Made by a program: the position numbers and the translations under genes. Positions 27,658 to 37,075 of a stretch of DNA of 64,000 bases are shown here, piece by piece; the stretch's first letter is position 1, and each line of letters starts with the position of its first letter. The stretch is taken from the NCBI RefSeq assembly GCF_001904655.1, contig NZ_MRCC01000004.1:1-64000 (forward strand), written 5' to 3'. The notes under the pieces were generated by a model. The model was not told the origin of the DNA and ran no database searches. It was given only the letters and a program-made list of their open reading frames with translations. Origin of the DNA: Chroogloeocystis siderophila 5.2 s.c.1 (GTDB taxonomy: Bacteria > Cyanobacteriota > Cyanobacteriia > Cyanobacteriales > Chroococcidiopsidaceae).

Positions 27658-28746
27658 TCACTCACATACTCGTGTAATTTGTAGTTCCCTCTGCACCTCT
27701 GCACCCTTTGCCACGTAATGACGCTTAATATCTTGCAACGTCTGTAGACTTTCCATCACCGCGTCAAACTCTACGCCAAAGTCAATCAGCGCGGCAATTT
27801 CATCGACTCCTGCTTGTTGCAGATTATCAATCATCTTGCGGCAATATTCAGGAGTTCCCATCAAAACTTTGCCATTAAAATAACTCTCGAAGCTAAATTC
27901 GAGTAAGTCATCGAGGTCTTGCGGCGTTAGCGTTTGAGGATCGATCGAAAAGCGCAAATCACCAGCAGATTTCACAACCAGGTCGAAATGTGTTTTCAAG
28001 TAATTTTTGAAGGGTTGTTTCACCTTGGCTTTGACAACATCAATATCGCTGCCAATAAACGTATGAATCATCAACGCAACTTTACCTTGCTGTGGATCAT
28101 GACCGTGTTGCGCGAGCGATCGCCGATATAGCGATACTTTATTTAAGATTTCATCGAGGCTTTGATACAGCGGTGAGGTGAGAATGTTCGCGCCAATTCT
28201 ACCTGCTGCGATAAATGTCTCGTCGGATAATGATGTAATCCAAATCGGGAGACGAGATTGAATCGGCTTAGGAAAGGTGTGAATGTTGACATTGCCATTA
28301 CCACCTCTGCGGATGATCGCGTTTCCTTGCCACAACTGCTGCACAACTTGAATATCGCGCCACATGATTTCTTTTTTGTGCGCGTACTTGTCGGGATAAA
28401 GAACGAAATCATTCGGATGCCAACCTGGTGCAAACGAAAGGCTGACGCGACCTTGCGAAAGGTTGTCAACCATTGACCATTCTTCGGCAACGCGCAAGGG
28501 ATCTTGCAATGGCATAACAACGCTACCTGAGCGAATTTGAATGCGTTTCGTCACCATCGCGATCGCTGCACCTGCTACCGCTGGATTCGGATACAAACCG
28601 CCAAAAGCATCAAAATGGCGTTCGGGAATCCAGATACCTGCAAAATCGTGGTGGTCAGCAAACTTTGCGCCTTCGATCAACAAACGATACTTATTGTTGT
28701 TGGTGGTGGAGCCATCACCAGAGAAATAAAATAGACTGAATTTCAT
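27658..28746 (-). CDS. Luciferase-like FMN-dependent monooxygenase of natural-product type
   Basis: A 362-residue TIM-barrel enzyme of the MupA/Atu3671 subgroup, which occurs inside or beside NRPS/PKS modules. Motifs: KFSLFYFSGDGS at the start, FAGIWIPERHFDAFGGLYPN, MPLQDPLRVAEEWSMVDNLS and SFAPGWHPNDFVL. Such enzymes use reduced flavin and oxygen to hydroxylate or otherwise oxidise a carrier-bound chain. Here the gene lies between PKS (24-bp gap) and NRPS (87-bp gap), so its likely target is the PKS-derived or the next aminoacyl intermediate. A flavin reductase is not encoded nearby. The reaction itself is not predictable from sequence. Confidence 0.88.
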   Translation of the reverse strand: MKFSLFYFSGDGSTTNNNKYRLLIEGAKFADHHDFAGIWIPERHFDAFGGLYPNPAVAGAAIAMVTKRIQIRSGSVVMPLQDPLRVAEEWSMVDNLSQGRVSLSFAPGWHPNDFVLYPDKYAHKKEIMWRDIQVVQQLWQGNAIIRRGGNGNVNIHTFPKPIQSRLPIWITSLSDETFIAAGRIGANILTSPLYQSLDEILNKVSLYRRSLAQHGHDPQQGKVALMIHTFIGSDIDVVKAKVKQPFKNYLKTHFDLVVKSAGDLRFSIDPQTLTPQDLDDLLEFSFESYFNGKVLMGTPEYCRKMIDNLQQAGVDEIAALIDFGVEFDAVMESLQTLQDIKRHYVAKGAEVQRELQITRVCE

Positions 28747-28770
28747 TAGTAATTGGTAATGGTAATCGGT

Positions 28771-31700
28771 TTACAAATTCTGTTGTGATGCCAACTGCGC
28801 TTGTACTTCATCGAGGGATAAATTTTCAATTTCGGCAAGGAGGCGAGTCATTTCATCCGAGTCATCCGGTTGCAATTGTGCGGTAATCACACTTGCTAAT
28901 CCGGCGACAGTAGGCGCTTCGGATAGCAATACCCGCAGTGACAATTCAACTTGATACAGTTCGCGTAAGCGCGATACGATTCTTACTGCTAATAATGAAT
29001 GTCCGCCTAACTCGAAGAAATTATCGTTGACTCCTATACGTTCGATTCCAAGTTGTTCTTGCCAAAGTGCGGCAATTTGTTGCTCGATTTCGTTACTGGG
29101 AGCAACATAAGCTGTAGGTAGCGATCGCGCATGATTGGATGGCGGATCGACAACATCAACTGAAGTATCAACTTCAATGCGATCTTGTAAGGAGATTGTT
29201 TGCCAATCTCTCGGCGAGACGATCGCTTGAGTGCAATGACTTTGCAGAATGCGATGTAATGCCTCAATTCCTTCTTGGGGACTAATACCTGTATTGAGTG
29301 CTGCCAAACGTGCTTGCTTGAGCGAATCGGGAAGTTCGGTTATTTTTTGCGCTCCCATACCGATTTGCCACATATCCCAATTGATTGATATGACGCGTTG
29401 TTTGGCATGCGATCGCGCAAAGGCATCGAGAAAACAGTTTGCCGCACAATAGTCAACTTGTCCCACACCGCCTTGAATCGCACTTAATGACGAAAACAGC
29501 ACAAGAAAATCGAGCGGTTGATATTGACTCAGCACCAGCGTCCCTTGAACTTTAGGTCGCATCACATCAGCCGCAGTTTCAGCCGTTTTGAGTTGAACAA
29601 TGCCATCGCCTGCAACACCTGCGGTATGAAAAATGCCGTGAAGTTGACCGAATGTTTGCTCGATGCGACTCATGACAGCTTGCATCTGCGCGTGATCGGC
29701 AACGTCAGCACTTAAAACGAGAACTTCAGCACCGATCGCTTCCAGGGCTTGAATTTTTCTAATCTTGACAGATATTGTGTTTTGTGTATTTTTGAGCCAG
29801 CGTTCCCAATCTTGACGTGGTGGTAGCGGCGAACGACTGACTAACACCAATTTGGCTTGAACCGTGTGCGCCAGATATTCAGCAACGGCTAAACCAATTT
29901 CGCCTAGCCCTCCTGTAATCAGATACACGCCTTGAGTTCGCAAAGCTGTTTGCTCAACAGTTTCTAAGCGCAGTGGTTCGTAAGTAGGAATCCAACGGTA
30001 ATTGCCACGATAAGCAACTTGAATTTCAGCCGCAGGCGATCGCATTTCGGCGATAATTTGGTCGATGTCTGATAACGGAACAACATCGATATGCCGACAA
30101 GTCAAATTAACGTATTCTTGCGAAATGACTTGACACGCGCCCAAAACCGTTGCTTTTGCAGGGTAAATATCCTCAGTACCGATGACTTGTTGAATGTTGC
30201 TCGAAACAACATTAATCGAAATTGTGGGGCTTTGATGTTGCCCCAAGGCTTGTGCTAAATAGAGTAAACTGTAAAATCCTAGCTTTTGTGCTTCGTCAAA
30301 CGCAAGCTCTGCGAGCGTCCACAGATGCGCAATAATTGGGGCTTGTGCGCGAGAAAGGACTTCTTGGATCAGGGTTTGGTAGTGTTCGCGATCGCCTGGA
30401 TCAATCGTGTAAACATTATCGTGGTGACTGTAACTTTCACCAGCATAGACGTGAATAACTTGTTGTTCTTGTTGCTGTAGGCGTTGCGCGATCGCTGTGG
30501 CTAAGTTGCTGTGATCGGCAAAAATTAACCAACATTGTTTTTGAGGACTTTTGACAATCTGCGGTATAGTTGAACGCTTCCACGATGGGACATCAAACCA
30601 GTCTGCAATATCAGTTTTACGTGTTACTGTCGCGCTGCTTGAAGCTTGGGGTGGTTCGATCCAATATCGCTGGCGTTCAAAAGGATACGTCGGTAACGGT
30701 ACGCGGTGACGTTGCTGGTGTGCGTAAAAGCTAGACCAATCAATCGCAACACCTTCTAGCCAAAGTTTTCCTACAGTTTGCAAAAGAAATCCGCGATCGC
30801 CTAATTGTGCCTTGGGATGCGGTAAGGAAGCAAAAACGCTTGGTGCAGTTTGTTTTGCTAAAGTGCTAAGTGTCGATCCTGGTCCTACTTCTAGGAAAAT
30901 CGCATCGGGAATGTTTAATAGTTCAGCAATTCCTTGCGAAAATTGGACTGTTTGCCGCAAATGTTGCGCCCAGTATTGTGGATCTGTTGCGGCTGTGGCT
31001 GCGATCCAAGTGCCTGTTACATTTGAGATAAACGGAATTTGTGGCAGGTTAAGGCGAATCGACTCGAACTGTTTTAAAAATGGTTCGACAACGCCTTCCA
31101 TCATCGCTGAATGAAACGCATGGGAAGTATGCAACAAACGACTCTCAATTCCCTTGGCAGTTAACTCGCGTTCTAGGTTTTGGATCGCCTCAATTGTTCC
31201 GGAAACAACGCACAAGTGTGGGCTATTACTCGCCGCCAGTGAGAGTGATGCGTGTAAAAATGGTTGTACATCTGCGGCGGATAAATGAACAGCAAGCATT
31301 GCACCAGGAGGCTGTTGCTGCATCAGTTGTCCGCGTACTGTAACTAACCGCAGCGCATCTTCGAGCGAAAAAACTCCAGCCAGACACGCCGCAACATATT
31401 CGCCAATGCTGTGTCCAATCATCGCCCTCGGCTGAACGCCCCACGACATCCATAGTTTTGCTAGTGCATACTCAATAACAAAGAGTGCGGGTTGAGTGAG
31501 GGAAGTTTGCGTTAGTTGCGTTGTTTGAGCTTCTTCTGCCGGAGGATAGATGACACGCCGCAGGTCAATATTGTGTTGTGCAAGGATGGTAAATTGGCGA
31601 TCGCATTCAGCTTGAAACAAGGGTTCGCTGTTGTAAAGTTCCCGCGCCATGTTTATGTATTGCGAACCTTGTCCAGGAAACATGAAAACGATAGCGCGAT

Positions 31701-33234
31701 CGCCTTGCGTATAACCTGTAACCATACGTTGCGGATCTTCAAGCGCTTGAATTGCTTCCTCTACACTTTGCGCGACAATCATCCGCCGATAATCGAAAGA
31801 TCGACGACCGATTTGAAGCGTGTAAGCAACATCGGCTAAATTTAAGTCAGGTGCTTGACAAAGGCGATCGCGCAGATTGAGCGTTGCTTGCGTTAAAGCC
31901 GTCGCCGTTTTAGCAGACAGTGTTAAAAGTTGATATCCCTGAGTTGTCTGTTTTGGTAAGACAGGGGCTTCTTCTAAGATAATATGCGCGTTTGTACCAC
32001 CGAAACCAAACGAACTCACTCCCGCACGACGTGGATTACCGTTAGTTTTCCACTCGCGTAACTGAGTATTAACGTAAAACGGACTTTCGGCAAAATTAAT
32101 TTGTGGGTTGGGAGTCTCAAAGTTAAGACTAGGAGGAATTTGCTGGTGATGCAGCGCTAGAATCGTTTTAATTAAACCTGCAATTCCCGCTGCGGCGTCG
32201 AGATGTCCAATATTCGTTTTAACAGAACCGATCGCGCAAAACTGTTTTTGATTGGTGGACTCGCGAAAAGCTTGCGTCATTGCGGCAATTTCAATCGGAT
32301 CGCCTAATGTTGTTCCTGTACCATGAGTTTCCATATAGGAAATCGTTTCTGGTTCAACTTCAGCAATCATTTGCGCCGTACGGATTGCGCGCGTTTGTCC
32401 CTCCTCACTCGGCGCGGTGTAGCCTACTTTAAGCGCACCATCATTATTAATTGCAGAACCTTTGATGACAGCATAAATACAGTCGCGATCGGCGATCGCA
32501 TCTTCAAGGCGCTTTAAAACAACCACGCCAATGCCATTTCCGCCAACTGTACCATTCGCCCGACAATCAAACGCGTGACAATGCCCATCAGGAGAAGCAA
32601 TTTCATCGGGAGATAACGTTAATTCATTTTGTGGTACTTTGACCGCAACTCCCGCCGCTAAAGCCATATCGCATTCGCCACTGAGTAGACTTTGACACGC
32701 TAAATGCACTGCTACCAAAGAACTTGAGCAAGCTGTGCCGACACTCACGCTCGGTCCTGTAAGATTTAATTTGTACGAAACTCGCGTAGGTAAGTAATCT
32801 TTGTCGACTCCCACCAATGTTTGCAGAAACCCTCGCGATGCCATAAAGTCTTGGTTGGGACTGAGGTTATACAGCAGATATGTTCCCATCCCTACGCCAG
32901 CAAATACGCCAACCAATTGATTCACATCGGTACTGTAACCTGCATTTTCGAGTGCTTCCCAAGCGCATTCCAAAAAGAGGCGATGTTGCGGATCCATCGC
33001 TTCCGCCTCGCGCGGATTAAAACCGAAAAACGCCGCATCAAATTGATCGACATCTGATAATACTCCACCGACTTTTGCGATCGCATTTACAGATTGTGTC
33101 TCTTCTGAAAAAGTTGAAACTAATTCAATTCCTGCTGCTAAATTGTTCCAAAACTCTGCGATATTCTTGCTACCTGGAAATCTTCCAGATAATCCAATAA
33201 CTGCAATTTCTAAACCATTTTGATTCCAACTCAT
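28771..33234 (-). CDS. Type I polyketide synthase module, KS-AT-KR-ACP
   Basis: One extension module of 1487 residues. KS (about 8-425) has the active Cys in GTACSSSLVAVHLA and both His (METHGTGTTLGDPIE, KTNIGHLDAAAG). AT (515-820) has FPGQGSQY, GHSIGEYVA and HAFHS, the last indicating malonyl-CoA. KR (885-1310) has the NADPH motif TGGLGEIGLAVAEYL and catalytic Ser and Tyr-Asn in LFSSLSAIQGG and DYCAANCFLDAF, so the beta-keto group is probably reduced to hydroxyl. ACP (1365-1440) has FFELGGHSLLAVRI. There is no methyltransferase, dehydratase or enoyl reductase. The C-terminal tail LLAEIENLSLDEVQAQL is common next to luciferase-like monooxygenases. It receives the chain from the Cy-A-PCP synthetase upstream. 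Confidence 0.95.
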   Translation of the reverse strand: MSWNQNGLEIAVIGLSGRFPGSKNIAEFWNNLAAGIELVSTFSEETQSVNAIAKVGGVLSDVDQFDAAFFGFNPREAEAMDPQHRLFLECAWEALENAGYSTDVNQLVGVFAGVGMGTYLLYNLSPNQDFMASRGFLQTLVGVDKDYLPTRVSYKLNLTGPSVSVGTACSSSLVAVHLACQSLLSGECDMALAAGVAVKVPQNELTLSPDEIASPDGHCHAFDCRANGTVGGNGIGVVVLKRLEDAIADRDCIYAVIKGSAINNDGALKVGYTAPSEEGQTRAIRTAQMIAEVEPETISYMETHGTGTTLGDPIEIAAMTQAFRESTNQKQFCAIGSVKTNIGHLDAAAGIAGLIKTILALHHQQIPPSLNFETPNPQINFAESPFYVNTQLREWKTNGNPRRAGVSSFGFGGTNAHIILEEAPVLPKQTTQGYQLLTLSAKTATALTQATLNLRDRLCQAPDLNLADVAYTLQIGRRSFDYRRMIVAQSVEEAIQALEDPQRMVTGYTQGDRAIVFMFPGQGSQYINMARELYNSEPLFQAECDRQFTILAQHNIDLRRVIYPPAEEAQTTQLTQTSLTQPALFVIEYALAKLWMSWGVQPRAMIGHSIGEYVAACLAGVFSLEDALRLVTVRGQLMQQQPPGAMLAVHLSAADVQPFLHASLSLAASNSPHLCVVSGTIEAIQNLERELTAKGIESRLLHTSHAFHSAMMEGVVEPFLKQFESIRLNLPQIPFISNVTGTWIAATAATDPQYWAQHLRQTVQFSQGIAELLNIPDAIFLEVGPGSTLSTLAKQTAPSVFASLPHPKAQLGDRGFLLQTVGKLWLEGVAIDWSSFYAHQQRHRVPLPTYPFERQRYWIEPPQASSSATVTRKTDIADWFDVPSWKRSTIPQIVKSPQKQCWLIFADHSNLATAIAQRLQQQEQQVIHVYAGESYSHHDNVYTIDPGDREHYQTLIQEVLSRAQAPIIAHLWTLAELAFDEAQKLGFYSLLYLAQALGQHQSPTISINVVSSNIQQVIGTEDIYPAKATVLGACQVISQEYVNLTCRHIDVVPLSDIDQIIAEMRSPAAEIQVAYRGNYRWIPTYEPLRLETVEQTALRTQGVYLITGGLGEIGLAVAEYLAHTVQAKLVLVSRSPLPPRQDWERWLKNTQNTISVKIRKIQALEAIGAEVLVLSADVADHAQMQAVMSRIEQTFGQLHGIFHTAGVAGDGIVQLKTAETAADVMRPKVQGTLVLSQYQPLDFLVLFSSLSAIQGGVGQVDYCAANCFLDAFARSHAKQRVISINWDMWQIGMGAQKITELPDSLKQARLAALNTGISPQEGIEALHRILQSHCTQAIVSPRDWQTISLQDRIEVDTSVDVVDPPSNHARSLPTAYVAPSNEIEQQIAALWQEQLGIERIGVNDNFFELGGHSLLAVRIVSRLRELYQVELSLRVLLSEAPTVAGLASVITAQLQPDDSDEMTRLLAEIENLSLDEVQAQLASQQNL

Positions 33235-33264
33235 ATTGCTTTCTCACAATGATTACACAAACAA

Positions 33265-33282
33265 AGTGTGCCTGCACACACT
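33265..33282. repeat. Palindromic hairpin AGTGTGCCTGCACACACT
   Basis: A 6-bp stem (AGTGTG/CACACT) with loop CCTGCA in the 131-bp gap between the NRPS and PKS genes. It matches the minus-strand reading of the 22944-22961 hairpin at 15 of 18 positions, so both are probably copies of one dispersed element. Confidence 0.5.
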
Positions 33283-33365
33283 AAAATAAATTTTCAGTCT
33301 TAAGTCCATATCTGACTTTGTTTAGCTGCGCATTCATTTGCTCAGCTATTCATTTTTTCAACGAT

Positions 33366-36300
33366 CTATTTTGAAGCGGTTTTTGATTTTTCAAACCTTT
33401 GTTTAATTCGATTTTTTCCTTGAATTATTTTCTGTGATACATGAGTGCGTTGCTCATTTGCATCAACTTTTTGATTTTGATTTAATCGCTGTGCCAAAGT
33501 TTTAATTGTGGGATAGTTAAACAAATCAATGAGGGAAACTGATTGAGTTTCTGATGGTAAAACTGTTGCTAGCTTTCTGTAGATTGTTGTTATTAATAAA
33601 GAGTTAGCTCCCAGGTCAAAAAAGTTATCATTCACACCTACTTTTTCGAGTGATAATACCTCTTGAAACACAGTGGCGATCGCTTGCTCAATTTTGGTCT
33701 GGGGAGCCACGTATGTCATTCGCGTTGTTGATGCGACATCGGGTGTGGGTAGTGCTTTGCGATCGACTTTGCCGTTTGCTGATAGCGGTAGCGCATCGAG
33801 AAAGAGAAACACCGCCGGTATCATGTAATCAGGTAGTTTGGTGCTGAGAAACTGACTGAGTTCATCAACCGTTGGTGGTGTAGTCCTCGGTACGATATAA
33901 GCAACTAGACGCGCTGCATCTACAGCTTTGACGACCGCCGTTTTAACACCTGAGTGCTGCACCAACGCTGCTTCAATTTCTCCGGCTTCAATGCGATATC
34001 CGCGGATTTTGATTTGGAAATCAACTCGCCCTAAAAATTCAATGTTGCCATCAGGTAAATAGCGACCCAGATCGCCGGTACGATAGAGTCGTTCGCCTGT
34101 GCGCGGATGTGTGATAAAGTGCGCCTTTGTTTTTTGTTCGTCTTTCCAGTAGCCTTTAGCAAGTTGTACGCCTGCACAATACATTTCTCCTGGAACCCAA
34201 ACGGGACAGTCTTCTAAGGCTTGATTGAGTATGTAATATTTCGCATTGGTCATCGGCTGACCGTAAGGAATGCTTTTCCAGGTAGGATCAACTGTATCTA
34301 CCTCATAGCCAATATTCCAAATCGTCGTTTCTGTTGGTCCACCAATACTCAGTAATTTGATATTTGGTACTAGCGCTTTGAGGCGGTTAGGTAGTGAAAC
34401 TGGTAGCCAATCACCACCTAAAATTGCTAAGCGCAAACTCGAAAGTGTTGCTGAGGAATCGCCTAAACTATTGACTAACATTTCCATCATCGCCGGAACC
34501 GAGTTCCACAAAGTTACTTGTTCGCGTTCAATTAACTTTGCCCAATGGTGCGGATCTTTGACTAAACACGCATCAGGCATAACAATTGCACCACCAGCAC
34601 TGAGTAAACCAAAGATGTCATATACCGATAAATCGTGATTGAGTGCAGTTAACGCTAGAATGCGATCGCTCGCACTTACCCCAAATCGTTGATTCGTGTA
34701 AATAACCACATTCGCTACATTGCGGTGCGTAATCATCACGCCTTTTGGTAAACCTGTTGAACCAGAAGTGTAGATAACATACGCGAGATCGTCGGGTGTT
34801 TGCACCGATGCGAGCAGTTCTTGAGGATTAATAAGTTCTAGATTATCTACACACAACCGCTGAATATCTTCAATCCAGGGTAATTTGTCATTCAACCACG
34901 ATTGCGTTAGCACGATTTCGACTTCGCTGTTTTTGAGGAGATACGCAAAGCGTTCTGGCGGTAGTTTAGGATCGATTGGCACGTAAGCCGCACCAGCCAT
35001 CAAAACGCCCATGACTGCGACGATTTGTTCCCATCCTTTATCCATGACAATGCCAATCAGCTGATTGGGAACAGCACCAGAAGAACGCAATCGATGCGCA
35101 ATTTGAGTTGAGCGATCGCACAATTCTTGGTAAGTCAGCGATCGTTGCGACGTAATTACCGCTGGGCGATTCGGGTTTTGGCGAACTTGATCGATAAATA
35201 GTTCGTGCAACAGCACATTCGGGATCGGTGCATCGGTGGCGTTGATCGCATCGCGTTGCGCTAATTGATGGGTAGGAAGTTCGCGGGTTGTCACAAGCCA
35301 AGCTGCTTCTTCAGTCGCCAGCTGTTGTAGAAAGCGGCTGTACGTTGCAAACATATCGTCAATTAACCCTTCTGGAAATAAACCTTCGACGACATCCCAG
35401 TTGAAAGTCAAGGTGTCTTTCTCTTCCCAGACTTGGACATCAATCCACGCTTGTGAGGCTTGACTAATACCGTAAACTAATTCGCCAAAATGACTGAAAG
35501 TTAAATCCTGCCCAATTCCGGCAAAACCCAACGTACTCGTGAAGATGACTGGTAACGCATTTGGTGCGCCACCTTGTCGGCGGGTAAGTTCACGAGTGAC
35601 GCGCACGCCACTAAAGTAACGATGTTCTAAGTCTTGCCAAAGTTGTTTTTGAATTTGCAATGCGCGATCGCGAAACGATTCACTCGTTGAGTTATCTACA
35701 GCTAAAAGCGTTACCGAGGTGAAGTCGCCCAAGATATTATTCACTTGGGGATGCATTGGCAAGCGATTAAACAAGGCTAAATTCAGCGTAAACTGCGGAT
35801 TACTCCATAAGGTTACAATTTCTGCAAACGCAGCAAGTAAGGCTCCAGTGGGCGTCAGACCAAAATTCGTTGCGGTTTGCTTGAGTTTTTGCCAGTTGGC
35901 GGGTTCCATGCGTGCGTTGTAGCGTCGGCAACGGTACTGCTTGAGTTCTTTCGGATTTTTAGCTAAAGGTAAACTAGGGGCAGGTGGTAGCTTATCGATG
36001 CGGTTGAGCCAATATGCTTGTGATCGCTGATAAAGTTGTGTTTGCACAAGCGATTGCTCAGCAAGGACATAATCGCGAAACGAAAGTTCTAACGGTGGTA
36101 ATGTGCTTTCGGGGTTTTGATAAAGCGCGAACCATTCTTCAAATAAGCGAAATAAGCTCCAAGCGTCAAACACAAGCAGATCGTAGCTAATGTGTAGTCG
36201 GACTTTCTCCTCATCTAAACACGTTGCGCGAAAGTCAAACAACGGAAATTGATCGGCGGGTAAAACTTGATGCGACATTTCTTGACGAATTGCTTCTAAC

Positions 36301-36806
36301 TGCGTCGCAACAGTTTCGCGATCTTGTCCTCTTAAGTTCAAAACCTTGAGTTGATAAGGGGGGACGTCTTTGAGAATTTGCTGTTGTCCATCGGGTAGCA
36401 CCACCGCTCGCAGCATATCGTGTCGCGCAATTAAGCGTTGCAGCGCGGTATTGAGTCGATCTATATCAAGATTGTGACCCTCAATTTCGTAATAACCGTG
36501 ATTGGAGACATGACCGAGTTCTAACACGCCACTGCGCCCGATCCAAAACGCGTGTTGCATATCAGTGAGGGGAAATGGTTCATAGCGTAACTCTGGCGCG
36601 GGTGCGATCGCTGGCAAATCATTCACGGGTGTACTGCTGTGTTGCTGCAACAGTGCGAGAAGTTCAGCTTTGTGTTGCACGAGCAAATCGCGTAATTCTG
36701 CTGTCAATTTACCTTGAGGAGCATCAACGCGCAACGTGTCTCCATCAACTGATAATTTAATATCGCTGTTTGCTAGTAAGTTCAGCAGTGAATGCAAATG
36801 GTTCAT
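33366..36806 (-). CDS. Nonribosomal peptide synthetase, docking-Cy-A(Cys)-PCP
   Basis: 1146 residues from the chosen start. A TubC-type docking domain (1-50, MNHLHSLLNLLANSDIKLS) precedes a heterocyclisation domain (75-500). That domain's core DxxxxDxxS motif is HISYDLLVFDAWSL, which replaces the HHxxxDG of ordinary condensation domains. The A domain (520-1010) has YTSGSTGLPKGV and pocket residues approximately D-L-Y-N-I-G-I-I-W, close to the cysteine code. PCP (1030-1105) has FFDLGANSLLITT. It should condense Cys with the aryl starter and cyclise it to a thiazoline. The frame is open to 36935, but that leader contains a noncoding heptad repeat, so I start at the Met before the docking domain. 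No oxidase or epimerase is present. Confidence 0.94.
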   Translation of the reverse strand: MNHLHSLLNLLANSDIKLSVDGDTLRVDAPQGKLTAELRDLLVQHKAELLALLQQHSSTPVNDLPAIAPAPELRYEPFPLTDMQHAFWIGRSGVLELGHVSNHGYYEIEGHNLDIDRLNTALQRLIARHDMLRAVVLPDGQQQILKDVPPYQLKVLNLRGQDRETVATQLEAIRQEMSHQVLPADQFPLFDFRATCLDEEKVRLHISYDLLVFDAWSLFRLFEEWFALYQNPESTLPPLELSFRDYVLAEQSLVQTQLYQRSQAYWLNRIDKLPPAPSLPLAKNPKELKQYRCRRYNARMEPANWQKLKQTATNFGLTPTGALLAAFAEIVTLWSNPQFTLNLALFNRLPMHPQVNNILGDFTSVTLLAVDNSTSESFRDRALQIQKQLWQDLEHRYFSGVRVTRELTRRQGGAPNALPVIFTSTLGFAGIGQDLTFSHFGELVYGISQASQAWIDVQVWEEKDTLTFNWDVVEGLFPEGLIDDMFATYSRFLQQLATEEAAWLVTTRELPTHQLAQRDAINATDAPIPNVLLHELFIDQVRQNPNRPAVITSQRSLTYQELCDRSTQIAHRLRSSGAVPNQLIGIVMDKGWEQIVAVMGVLMAGAAYVPIDPKLPPERFAYLLKNSEVEIVLTQSWLNDKLPWIEDIQRLCVDNLELINPQELLASVQTPDDLAYVIYTSGSTGLPKGVMITHRNVANVVIYTNQRFGVSASDRILALTALNHDLSVYDIFGLLSAGGAIVMPDACLVKDPHHWAKLIEREQVTLWNSVPAMMEMLVNSLGDSSATLSSLRLAILGGDWLPVSLPNRLKALVPNIKLLSIGGPTETTIWNIGYEVDTVDPTWKSIPYGQPMTNAKYYILNQALEDCPVWVPGEMYCAGVQLAKGYWKDEQKTKAHFITHPRTGERLYRTGDLGRYLPDGNIEFLGRVDFQIKIRGYRIEAGEIEAALVQHSGVKTAVVKAVDAARLVAYIVPRTTPPTVDELSQFLSTKLPDYMIPAVFLFLDALPLSANGKVDRKALPTPDVASTTRMTYVAPQTKIEQAIATVFQEVLSLEKVGVNDNFFDLGANSLLITTIYRKLATVLPSETQSVSLIDLFNYPTIKTLAQRLNQNQKVDANEQRTHVSQKIIQGKNRIKQRFEKSKTASK

Positions 36807-36832
36807 GTTTATTGCACTATGAATATCTATAG

Positions 36833-36857
36833 CAGGGGTCAGAGGTCGGAGGTCAGA
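36833..36857. repeat. Heptad repeat, reverse orientation (GGTCAGA type)
   Basis: GGGGTCAGAGGTCGGAGGTC is the reverse complement of the CCTGACC-type arrays seen elsewhere in the window. It lies directly upstream of the NRPS start and argues that the open frame here is not coding. Confidence 0.65.
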
Positions 36858-37075
36858 TTTTTCAAAAGCTAGCCAGGGTAAGGGTTTGCATTGCGTGCGG
36901 GAGTCTCGTTTGCCATTGCAAACTTTACAAGACAATAGAATTGAGCTTCTCTCATGTCCTCAGATCAGCATCCTTCGTTCTTATTTCTTTGTGTCCTAAA
37001 GGCTCTACTCTACGGGAAGGCTATGCCTATGTGGTTCGTTTCTGCTTAATTTCCGTCAGCCCCAATCAAACTACG

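Noticed and set aside
36807-36935. N-terminal extension of the Cy-A-PCP synthetase
   Set aside because: The segment contains a heptad intergenic repeat and no domain; the docking domain begins at the Met at 36806.
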